DNA from: Flavobacterium sangjuense
Lineage (GTDB): Bacteria; Bacteroidota; Bacteroidia; Flavobacteriales; Flavobacteriaceae
Direction of reading: 5' to 3'
Length of the DNA: 64,000 nt
Assembly: GCF_004797125.1 (NCBI RefSeq)
Contig: NZ_CP038810.1
Location: 2,852,001 to 2,916,000 of the forward strand
Of this stretch, positions 25,687 through 36,900 are shown in pieces; positions within the stretch are counted from its first letter, which is position 1; each line of letters opens with the position of its first letter. Under the pieces are notes generated by a model. The model saw nothing but the letters and a program-made list of their open reading frames with translations. It was not told the origin of the DNA and made no database searches. The position numbers and the translations under genes are program-made.

Positions 25687-26142
25687 ATGAAAATCAAGCC
25701 ATTTTTAGTTGCAATTCTTATTGCAATAACAACCACATCCTGCGTTAGTACAAAATCTACTTTAAAAAATGTAGATGACAATGCCCCAATTCCAACATTA
25801 TCAGCAAACAACACTTTTGTTCTGACAGAATACAGTAAGGACAAAAAATATGGTTATGATGCCGATTATCCTATTAATGTTTTTTACAAAAACACCAAAG
25901 ACGAAAACCTAAACGCCGAACGTTTTCTAAATGCTTTAGCCGGACCAAAAGGTGAAAAAATAACATTTTCTAAAGTGGAAAGCTGTTGTCCTTTTCCAAC
26001 CAAAAGAACCGAAATCGGAGCAGGCTTTCTTGATTTGTATGAGTTAAAATGGGAAGGACAAACCGAGCCGGTAAAATTATACCTAAACATTTATGAGAAA
26101 GGATATTTGCTTGTTCCCATCGGTCTTTCCATCAAAAAATAA
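25687..26142 (+). CDS. small lipoprotein of unknown function
   Basis: 151 residues with a lipoprotein signal peptide, MKIKPFLVAILIAITTTSC, lipobox TTSC with Cys19. The mature part contains NTFVLTEYSKDKKYGYD, a CC pair (KVESCCPFP) and ELKWEG. Proteins of this type next to kdsA in Flavobacteria have sometimes been labelled as the aldolase itself, but nothing here resembles an enzyme active site. It precedes kdsA by 73 bp on the same strand. Confidence 0.7.
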   Translation: MKIKPFLVAILIAITTTSCVSTKSTLKNVDDNAPIPTLSANNTFVLTEYSKDKKYGYDADYPINVFYKNTKDENLNAERFLNALAGPKGEKITFSKVESCCPFPTKRTEIGAGFLDLYELKWEGQTEPVKLYLNIYEKGYLLVPIGLSIKK

Positions 26143-26155
26143 CTTAACAAACTTA

Positions 26156-26188
26156 TTGTAAGGAATATCCAAAATATCCTTATATTAG
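26156..26188 (+). promoter_or_regulatory. candidate promoter for kdsA
   Basis: TTG at 26156-26158 (-33) and TATATTAG at 26181-26188 (-7, one mismatch from TAnnTTTG) are separated by 22 bp, within the range for Bacteroidota promoters. They end 27 bp before the kdsA ATG. Confidence 0.4.
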
Positions 26189-26215
26189 CGTCTTCAAAAA
26201 AAAACAAAACATTTT

Positions 26216-27034
26216 ATGAATCTAAATTCCATTCCACAAATCAAAAACCTTGATAGTGGAAATTTCTTCGTACTTGCGGGTCCATGTGCTATTGAAGGCG
26301 AAGAAATGGCTATGAAAATAGCTGAAAAACTAGTTACAATAACAGACAAATTACAAATACCATACGTTTTCAAAGGCTCGTTTAAAAAAGCCAATCGCTC
26401 AAGAATAGATAGTTTCTCGGGAATTGGCGATGAAAAAGCGTTAAAAATACTTCGTAAAGTTTCTGAAACCTTTCATATTCCAACCGTTACAGACATCCAC
26501 ACCAATGAAGATGCTGACAAAGCAGCACAATATGTTGATGTCTTACAAATTCCGGCGTTTTTGGTTCGTCAAACCGATTTAGTAGTAGCTGCGGCCAATA
26601 CCGGAAAAACGGTCAATCTAAAAAAAGGACAATTCATGAGTCCGGAAAGCATGAAACATGCGGTTCAAAAAGTTTTGGACTGCAACAATCAAAATGTAAT
26701 AGTTACCGATAGAGGAAGCATGTTTGGCTATCAGGATATGATAGTTGACTTCCGTGGAATTCCAACTATGCAACAGTACGCGACAACCGTTTTGGATGTT
26801 ACCCATTCGCTACAGCAACCAAATCAAACTGCTGGTGTAACCGGCGGAAGACCTGATATGATTGAAACCATTGCCAAAGCGGGAATTGTAGTTGGCGTTG
26901 ACGGAATTTTTATAGAAACCCATTTTGATCCTGCAAATGCCAAAAGTGACGGCGCTAATATGTTGCATTTGGACTATTTTGAAGGTTTGATGACTCGTTT
27001 GGTAGCCATCAGAAAAACAATCAATCAATTTTAA
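26216..27034 (+). CDS. kdsA: 3-deoxy-8-phosphooctulonate synthase (KDO-8-phosphate synthase)
   Basis: Cytoplasmic enzyme condensing phosphoenolpyruvate with arabinose 5-phosphate to make KDO-8-phosphate for lipopolysaccharide inner core. It has 272 residues, the family's usual length. Diagnostic segments are FFVLAGPCAIEGEE, FKGSFKKANRSR, GIGDEKALKIL, DVLQIPAFLVRQTDL, VNLKKGQFMSPE, TDRGSMFGY and DVTHSLQQPN. This is a housekeeping gene and supports a Gram-negative outer membrane. The next gene starts 13 bp downstream. Confidence 0.96.
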   Translation: MNLNSIPQIKNLDSGNFFVLAGPCAIEGEEMAMKIAEKLVTITDKLQIPYVFKGSFKKANRSRIDSFSGIGDEKALKILRKVSETFHIPTVTDIHTNEDADKAAQYVDVLQIPAFLVRQTDLVVAAANTGKTVNLKKGQFMSPESMKHAVQKVLDCNNQNVIVTDRGSMFGYQDMIVDFRGIPTMQQYATTVLDVTHSLQQPNQTAGVTGGRPDMIETIAKAGIVVGVDGIFIETHFDPANAKSDGANMLHLDYFEGLMTRLVAIRKTINQF

Positions 27035-27047
27035 TTAATTAGACATT

Positions 27048-27905
27048 TTGAAAAAAATATTATTTTCATTCATAACTTTTTTTGCCTTAACCCTAGTTGT
27101 TTCTGCTCAGGAAAAAGCAGTTAATCCAGTTAAATATACCGCACACAACAAAGGAAAAATGTTTATCTTTTGGGGAGGAAATCGCGAAAGTTTTTCCAAA
27201 TCAGATATTCATTTCAAAGGTCCGGATTATGATTTTACGCTATACAATGTTCAGGCAAACGATAAACCAAAAGGCTGGAACATCGATTATATAAATCCAG
27301 CACGAATGACAATACCGCAAACCAATTTAAGAATTGGTTATTTCATCAATGACCATTATAATATTTCCATTGGAGTTGATCATATGAAATATGTTATGAT
27401 TCAAAATCAAACGGTAGAAATTGGAGGAGTTGTTGGTGCATCCTATCCTGACCATGCTGGAGTTTATTTACCATCTGGAAATCATACTGTTGATTTGACA
27501 GATGGTACTTTTCTAAAATTTGAACACACTGATGGCTTGAATTATGTCAATGCTGAGTTTTCCCGTGTAGATGATATTTCAAAGATTTTTAAAATACGAA
27601 ATACAGATAAATTTCAATTGAATATAACCGAAGGTATCGGAACCGGAATACTATATCCAAAAACTAATGCTACATTGCTTGGAAAAGAAAGACACGACGA
27701 TTTTAATGTATCTGGATTTGGTATTTCTGCCAAGGTTGGATTAAACCTAACCTTCTTCAAATACTTTTTTGTTGAAGCTGAAATGAAAGGCGGTTACATT
27801 AATATGAACGACATTCGAACAACGAAAGATGCGGCAGATAGTGCATCACAGCATTTTTTATTTTTACAACGTATAATTGCCTTTGGCGGAATTTTCAGAA
27901 TATAA
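27048..27905 (+). CDS. predicted outer-membrane or secreted protein
   Basis: 285 residues, starting with TTG at 27048, which gives a clean signal peptide (MKKILFSFITFFALTLVVSAQ). Alternating hydrophobic and aromatic segments (LRIGYFINDHYNISIGVDHMKYVM, FGISAKVGLNLTFFKYFFVEAEMKGGY) and the terminal aromatic/Ile-rich strand IIAFGGIFRI suggest a small beta-barrel. It lacks the PorP/SprF opening motif, so it is not an obvious T9SS barrel partner for the giant protein encoded 38 bp downstream. Function unknown. Confidence 0.68.
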   Translation: MKKILFSFITFFALTLVVSAQEKAVNPVKYTAHNKGKMFIFWGGNRESFSKSDIHFKGPDYDFTLYNVQANDKPKGWNIDYINPARMTIPQTNLRIGYFINDHYNISIGVDHMKYVMIQNQTVEIGGVVGASYPDHAGVYLPSGNHTVDLTDGTFLKFEHTDGLNYVNAEFSRVDDISKIFKIRNTDKFQLNITEGIGTGILYPKTNATLLGKERHDDFNVSGFGISAKVGLNLTFFKYFFVEAEMKGGYINMNDIRTTKDAADSASQHFLFLQRIIAFGGIFRI

Positions 27906-27943
27906 TTTTTTTATCAAACTCTCTTGACCTAAAACAAATCAAT

Positions 27944-30900
27944 ATGAAAAAAATTAGCTTATCAATTTTAGCACTATTATTATTTTCAATCAACGCCTAT
28001 TCACAGTTTTCAGAAGGATTTGAAAACACTACAGGTCCGGATGCTTTTCCATCAACTAACTGGACATTAGATTCAGGAAACTGGGCTGTTTTTGATAATG
28101 GTATTGGTACACAAAGATGGGGAATCAATTCAGCTATTACAACTCCACCAACTGTAAATAACGGAGTTAATGCAGCTTATATAACCAGAGATAATATTGG
28201 TCAGGGGAATACTTCTGAAAATTATTTAGCAACACCACCGATAGAAGTTCCAACCAATGGTGAATTACATTTTTTCACAAGAATGTTTACCAGTGGAAAT
28301 CAAGGGACTATTTATCAGGTAAAAGTGGCCTCAGTCGCTACCGGATCACAAACTAATCCTAATGACTATGTATTAGTACAGCAATGGTCAGAAGATGAAT
28401 TAATTGTACCTACATCAAACTTTAATATCTATACAGAAAAAACAGTTGATTTGTCTGCTTTTGTGGGCCAATTTGTTTATATTTCTTTTGTAAAAGTATA
28501 TACACAACCTACTACATCAATAGATGGAGACCGATGGTTAATAGATGATGTTGGAGTAAATGCGAGATGTTTAGCACCAACAGGATTGACTTTTTCTGCA
28601 ATAACTGTAAACGGAGCAACCTTAAACTGGTTAAATCCTAATGGTGCCGGAACAACATGGGAAATAGAAGTTGTGCCTGCATCAGGAACTCCGACAGGGA
28701 CTCCAACTCATACCACTTCTACATTACCATTTGTAGTAACCGGTTTACTTCCAAATACAACATACAAATATTATGTTAGAGCAGTATGTACTTCAGGATT
28801 TTCAAGTGCATGGTCTACTGCTTCAGCCAACTTTACCACCGGTACTGCTCCACCAGTTTGTGGCGGAAACTTTGTGGATTCCGGCGGTGTTGCAGGCAAT
28901 TATGCCAATAATGAAAATATTACCACTACTATATGCCCTACTACTCCGGGAGATCAGGTAACGGTTACTTTTACTTCTTTTAATACCCAAAACGCAACTG
29001 ATTTTTTAAGAGTATACGATGGTAATAATGCTTCTGCACCGTTATTAGCTACTTTAAGCGGAACTACATTACCACCAGCATTTACGTCTTCTGCGTCTTC
29101 AGGATGTTTGACATTTGTATTTACCTCAAATGGTACTACGACAGCGGGAGGTTGGGCCAGTAATGTCTCTTGTGCTCCGGCACCAACGTGTAGTATACCA
29201 AATGCAGTGACTAATTCGACAGTAACTTCAACTACTGCTATTATAAGTTGGACTCAACCTGCAAATCCTGACACATCTGTAGCTACAGCTTGGCAAGTTC
29301 TGGCTTTACCATGTGGTTCTGCTCCTCCGACAGCAGGTTCAACAGGATATGTTAGTGCAACTTCAAATCCATTTACTTTAACCGGATTATTACCCGTAAC
29401 ATGCTATGATATTTATGTTAGAGCGGTTTGTTCAGCTTCGGATAGTAGTGCCTGGTCAAGAATTACGACATCTTTTACAACACAGGCAGCACCGCCGGTT
29501 TGTGGTGGAAACTTTGTGGATTCCGGAGGTACAACCGGAAGCTATGCAAATAATGAAAATATAACAACCACTATTTGCCCAACTACAGCTGGTGATTTAG
29601 TGACGGTTACTTTTTCTTCATTTTCAATGGAAAGCTGTTGTGACAGCCTTAGAATTTATGACGGAAATAGTACAGCCGGGACTTTATTAGGAACTTATAC
29701 CGGTACAGCTTTACCTCCATCTTATACTTCAAGTGCCGCAAATGGTTGTTTGACTTTTGTTTTCCAATCTGACACTAGTGTTGTTTCAACAGGTTGGGTT
29801 GCCAGTATAACTTGTGCGCCGGCACCAACTTGTAGAAAACCAACAACTATAGCAAATACATCGGTTCTTTCTACTTCAGCTGTCATAAGTTGGACACAAC
29901 CTGCAAACCCTGACACATCAGTAGCTACAGCTTGGCAAGTCTTGGCTCTGCCTTGTGGTTCAGCAGCTCCAACAGCAGCAACTACAGGTTGGGTTTCTGC
30001 ATCTACTAATCCTTTCACTTTAACCGGATTGTCACCTACAGTTTGTTACGATGTTTATGTTAGAGCAGTATGTTCGGCTTCTGACAGCAGTGTTTGGTCA
30101 GCAGCAACTACTTTTACAACACAGGCAGCACCGCCAGTTTGTGGTGGAAACTTTGTGGATTCAGGTGGTACAACCGGAAACTATGGTAATAATCAAAATA
30201 TAACAACCACTATTTGCCCAACAACTGCTGGTGATTTAGTGACGGTTGCATTTACTTCTTTCTCAATGGAAAGTTGTTGTGATAGTCTTAGAATTTACGA
30301 CGGAAATAGTACAGCCGGAACTTTATTAGGAACTTATACTGGTGGAACTTTACCACCTACATATACTTCAAGTGCGGCAAATGGCTGTTTGACTTTTGTT
30401 TTCCAATCTGACAGTAGTGTTGTACAATCAGGTTGGATTGCTAACATAACTTGTGCACCAGCTCCAACTTGTAGTAAGCCTACAGCTTTAACAAATACAA
30501 CGGTTCTTTCTACTTCAGCTGTTATAGGTTGGACACAACCTGCAAATCCTGATACATCAGTAGCTACAGCTTGGCAAGTGCTGGCTTTACCTTGTGGTTC
30601 TGCGGCTCCAACTGCGGCTTCAACTGGATTTGTCAATGCAACTTCAAATCCATTCACTTTAACCGGATTATCACCATTAACTTGCTATGATGTTTATGTT
30701 AGAGCAGTTTGCTCGGCTTCTGATAGCAGTACCTGGTCAACTGCAACTACTTTCACTACACAGGCTTTACCTCCTGTTTGTGGTGGAAACTTTGTGGATT
30801 CAGGTGGTCCAGCAGGAAATTATTCAGATAATGAAAATACAACTACCACTATTTGCCCAGTAAATTCAGGTGATTTAGTTACAGTTACCTTTACTTCATT

Positions 30901-33900
30901 TTCAATGGAAAGTTGTTGTGATAGCCTTACAATTTACGATGGAAGTAGTGCTGCCGGAACATTACTGGGAACCTATACTGGTACAACTTTACCTCCAACT
31001 TATAGTTCAAGCTCTCCGGGTGGATGTTTGACTTTTGTTTTCGAATCTGACGGTAGTGTTGTATCAACAGGTTGGGCTGCTAATATAACTTGTGGACCAG
31101 CTCCAACTTGTAGTAAGCCTACAACTTTAACAAATACAACGGTTCTTTCTACTTCAGCTGTTATTGGTTGGACACAACCTGCAAATCCTGATACATCAGT
31201 TGCTACAGCATGGCAAGTTTTGGCTTTACCTTGTGGTTCTGATGCTCCAACTGCAGCTTCAACCGGATTTGTTAATACATCTACAAATCCTTTTACTTTA
31301 ACAGGATTAACTCCTTTAACTTGTTATGATGTCTATGTTAGAGCAGTTTGTTCGGCTTCTGACAGCAGTACCTGGTCGACTGCAACTACTTTCACTACGC
31401 AGGCTTTACCTCCGGTTTGTGGTGGAAATTTTGTTGATTCAGGTGGACCAGCTGGAAATTATTCAAATAATGAAAATACAACTACCACTATTTGCCCAGT
31501 AAATTCAGGTGATTTAGTTACAGTAACCTTTACTTCATTTTCAATGGAAAGTTGTTGTGATAGCCTTACAATTTACGATGGAAGTAGTGCTTCCGGAACA
31601 TTATTGGGAACCTATACAGGTACAACTTTACCTCCAACTTATACTTCAAGCTCTCCGGGTGGATGTTTGACTTTTGTTTTCGATTCTGACTTTAGTGTTG
31701 TATCAACAGGTTGGGCTGCAAATATAACTTGTGGACCAGCTCCAACTTGTAGCAAACCTACAACTTTAACAAATACAACAGTTCTTTCTACTTCAGCTGT
31801 TATAGGTTGGACACAACCAGCAAATCCCGATACATCAGTTGCTACAGCATGGGAAGTTCTGGCTTTACCATGTGGTTCAACACCTCCAACAGCGGCTTCA
31901 ACCGGATTTGTAAGTGCATCCACAAATCCATTTACTTTAACAGGATTAACTCCTTTAACTTGTTATGATGTTTATGTTAGAGCAGTATGTTCGGCTTCTG
32001 ACAGCAGTGCCTGGTCAACTGCAACTACTTTCACTACGCAGGCTTTACCTCCGGTTTGTGGTGGAAACTTCGTGGATTCTGGCGGCCCAGCCGGAAACTA
32101 TGGCAATAATGCAAACACCACTACGACTATTTGTCCAACCACTCCTGGTGATTTAGTTACGGTTACCTTTACCTCTTTCAACACTGAAGGTGGAGTGGAT
32201 ATATTAAGAATATATGATGGTGATAATACTTCAGCTCCTTTATTAGGCTCTTATTCGGGTACGACTGTTCCACCAACTTATACTTCAAATGCTGCAAATG
32301 GATGTTTGACTTTTGTATTCATATCTGACACTAGTGTTGTATCAACAGGTTGGACTTCCAATGTTACTTGTGCTCCGGCACCTTTATGCCGTAAACCTAT
32401 TAATATAACGACCTCAGCGGTATCTGCCAATTCTGTCAATCTTGCCTGGACGAATATTGGTAATGCCACTTCTTGGGAGGTTTTAGCCTTACCATGTGGT
32501 TCTGCTACTCCAACAGCTGCAACTACAGGTTGGGTTCCGGCTGCAACTAATCCGTTTGTTCTTACTGGTTTATTCCCAAATACTTGTTACACTATATATG
32601 TTCGTGGAAATTGCGGTACTGATGGTGTTAGTGAGTGGTCAACTTCAGTGACAATAACAACTCAAATTGCACCGCCAGGTTGTGGTGGAAATTTCTTAGA
32701 CTCAGGAGCATTAGGTAATTATGCAAATAATTCAAACATAGGGACGCTTATTTGCCCTTCGTCACCAACAGATAAAGTTACTGTAACTTTTACTTCTTTT
32801 GATACAGAACTCAATAATGATATTTTAAGAATTTACAATGGTGATAATGCTTCAGCACCTCTAATTGGCACCTATTCGGGAACAAATTTACCTCCGTCAG
32901 CTACATCATCTGCAGCAAATGGATGTTTGTATTTTGTATTTATCTCAAATAGTTCAGTTACGCAAACAGGTTGGTCATCAAATATTACTTGTGCGCCAGC
33001 GGCTGCTTGTCCTAATCCTTTAGGAGCATCTTCAACTACAGTAGTGACTACAACATCGCAATTAAGTTGGATTGAAGCCGGAAGTGCTACTTCTTGGCAG
33101 GTATTAATTTTACCTTGTGGTTCTCCACCGCCAACAAACAGTACCCCGGGTTGGATTTCAACCACTTCAAACCCATACACAGTAACAGGCTTAACACCTA
33201 ACTGTTGTAATCAATACTATGTTAGAAGTGTATGTTCAGGTTCAGAAACAAGTACTTGGACACCCGCTTATATGACTCAGACTGGAAGTTATGTTGTTTG
33301 GAATACCGCTAATGGAGCAGCTTCGGTGAGTGGAACATTCCCTGGCGGAACAGTTACCGTTACTCAGACTGGAGGTGGAAACGCTGTAACACTTACAAGC
33401 CCAGCTGCTTTTCCTGCTAATTTAGTTGTGACTGGAAACAACACATTCTCAACATTTGGACCAACAACAAATCCACCATCGAGAAGTTTGACATTTACAT
33501 TTTCAACTCCTGTAATTATTGATAGATATAGTATGTCCGATGTTGATTTAGGTGGTTCTTGGAATGATACATTTAATTTTGGTGGTGTTACATTTACATC
33601 AACAACATCAACAAACCTTACTACTACAGTAACTGGTGCTGTAGCTACTACTGAAACTGGTAATAATGCTGAGTACGGTTCGTGGTATATGAGTACGACA
33701 CCTGTTTCAAGTTTTTCAATAGATTATGCAACAACAGGAGGACGAACACATGCTTATTTAGCTTATGCTTTAAAAGTATTTTTACCATGCCCAGTTCCTC
33801 TTGCCACTTTAGAAGTAACTGTCAATAGTCCAACCGTATGTCAAGGAACGCCGGCAAACGTAATTGCAACACCAAATACTCCCGGAACTTATAATTATGT

Positions 33901-36900
33901 ATGGACTGTTCCATCGGGAGCTACCAATCCAGGAAATGTGGCTAGTTTCAATACTAGTGTGGCCGGAGTATATAGTGTCATTATTACTGACACCACTACA
34001 GGAGCAACTAGTTCTAGTGCTTCCGGAACTGTTACTATAAACACACCTATAGTTCCAACATTTATATCGCCAGCACCTATTTGTACCGGAACTCCTGCTC
34101 CAACATTGCCTACAACTTCGTTGAATGGTATAACAGGAACTTGGTCGCCTAGTGTTGTTAACAATACACTAACTGGAGTATATACCTTTACTCCAAATAC
34201 TCCTCAATGTGCCGATGTAGTAACTTTAACGGTAACAGTTTTACAGGATTGTTCTTTTGGAAGTTTTGCCAGCGCAGTTTGGTTAACAAATTGTGAGGAT
34301 AATAATTTCTTTAATACTGTTGGTTCAGGAACTTCAATAATTGGTCCGGTTGAAAATGTTTTCCCTGATACTGATTTTGGAACGTACATTTCTAATTCGA
34401 ACACTTTCAAATTAAGAGGTGCCGAATTAAAAACATTTAAATCTGCTACAGCCAACGTTTGTAGTGCCCGATTGAATTATAGAATTTATCCGCAAGGAGG
34501 AACTCCGGGTACGTTTACGGTACTAAACCTACCTTTCTTTGAAGACTGTACATCTGGCAGCTTCCCTAGTGGTGGCCCTTGTAATACTGGTGATCAAAAA
34601 TGGCAGGAAGTCCTGAGTGATGCTGAATTCCCGGTAGATTTAACAGCTTTCCCAGCTGGTGATTATGTATTGGAAGTGTTTTATGATATTACCGGAGATG
34701 TGGATTCTACAACACAATGTGATGATACTATTTTTATAAATAATGCCGGAAATAATTTTATAGCAACCTATACACTACAGGAAAACCCAACGTATACCTC
34801 AATAAATCCTTCGATTTGTAATGAGGATGATGGATCTATTACGATTGAAAATTTAGCTCCAAATACAACTTACACTATGACTTATACTCATAATAGTGCT
34901 GTTGTTGGTCCTATAACAATCATCACTGATAATTCAGGTCAATACATATTAAGCGGGTTAACAGTTGGCGTATATGCAAACTTTAATTATGCAGTAAATG
35001 GCTGTACTTTCGCCTCAACTGAAGTTATAACACTTACTGTCCAATCGACAGTTCCTGTTTTGGGTACTGATCCTTTAACTTGTAATAGTAATACCGGAAC
35101 AATTACTATAAGTAATTTGGTTCCAAGTCAGGCTTATTCGGTAACGTATACAGATGACACGGTTGTTGTTGGTCCAACTACAATAATAGCTGACACGAGT
35201 GGTCAAATAGTATTAACCGGATTGAATGCGGGTGTTTATGCCAATTTCAGTCTTACTACTACTTATTGTACGGCTACATCTACTCAGATTATAACTTTGG
35301 TTAATCCTGCACCTCCGGTTGTAACTGTGAACAGTTCAACTATCTGTGCTGGTCAATCGACAACTATAACTGCCACTCCTCAAGTACCGGGTAGCTATAC
35401 TTATGTGTGGACTGTCCCTGCTGGATTCACAAATCCAGGGAATGTGGCTAGCTTTAACACAAATGTTGCCGGAACTTATAGTGTGGTAATTACTCCAACA
35501 GGAACTTCTTTCTGTAATGGTAGTTTTGAAAGTCCGGCTACTAGTGGTGCTTTCCCAAATATGTTAAACGAAAATGTAATTGATTGTTGGGACACTACTG
35601 CTCCAGACGGAATTATGGAAGTTTGGCCTGCAGCCGGATTTGAAGGCTTTTTTGCTTATCAAGGAAGTAATTTTATAGAAATAAACGGAAATTCAACGGC
35701 AACAGCATTCCAAGATTTCACAACATATCCTGGAGCTCAATTACAAATTTCATTTGCTCATAGAGGTCGTCAAGGAAATGATGTTGTTGGAGTTGAAATC
35801 GGTCCAATTGGTGGTCCATACACAAGTTTAGGAAACTTTAACGATTCTAATGCTGCATGGGTATACCGCACTTTAAATTACACGGTTCCGACTTCTTCAG
35901 GAAGTAATTATACCTTACGATTTGTATCCGTGTCAAGTACTGGCGGCGATCCAACTGTTGGTAATTTCTTAGATGCAGTGAGTGTTACTTCGGTTGAATG
36001 TAGTTCGCTTGCAGCATCCGGAACGGTATCGCTATTGCCTACAGTGACAATGAATTTAACTTCGGCGAATAACATTCAAACTGTTTGTATTAATACTGCT
36101 ATTGCTGCTATTACTTATGCTTCAACAAACACTACAAACGTTACCGCAACCGGACTTCCAACAGGAGTTAGTGGTAATTTTGACTCTGGAACCGGAGTAT
36201 TTACGATAAGCGGAACTCCAACACAATCAGGAACGTTCCCTTACACTGTAAGTACCGTTGGTGGTTGTAATACAATAACTTTAAATGGAACTATAACTGT
36301 AAATCCAACTGTTACCGCAACATTTAATCCAATAACAATTTGTAGAGGAGATGTGGTAACATTGCCATCAACTTCATTAGAAGGATTTACGGGTACTTGG
36401 AATCCGGCTACAGTTGACAACACTCAAACTGGAACGTATACATTTACGCCAAATTCAGGTCAATGTGCATCAAACGGAAGTTTAACCATAAACGTTAACC
36501 AACCTACTCCAAGTACATTTGCCGCTATAGCTGCTATTTGTAATGGAGATACAGCACCTGTATTGCCTGCAACTTCATTAGAAGGATTTACCGGAACTTG
36601 GTCACCAAGTACAGTGAGCAATACACTAACGGGAACGTATACATTTACGCCAACTGCAGGACAATGTGCATCAGGAGGAAGTATAACAATAACTGTTAAC
36701 CAACCAACGCCAAGTACATTTGCTGCAATAGCTGCGATTTGTAATGGAGACACAGCTCCTGTATTACCTGCAACTTCATTAGAAGGATTTACCGGAACTT
36801 GGTCACCAAGTACAGTGAGTAATACCGTATCGGGAACGTATACATTTACGCCAACTGCCGGACAATGTGCATCAAACGGAACCGTTTCGGTAACTGTTAA

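Noticed and set aside
29722..33180. Antisense open frames opposite the CUB/FN3 gene
   Set aside because: They repeat with the 639-bp module period and mirror the strongly biased Thr/Ser-rich sense coding; no independent start or domain evidence.
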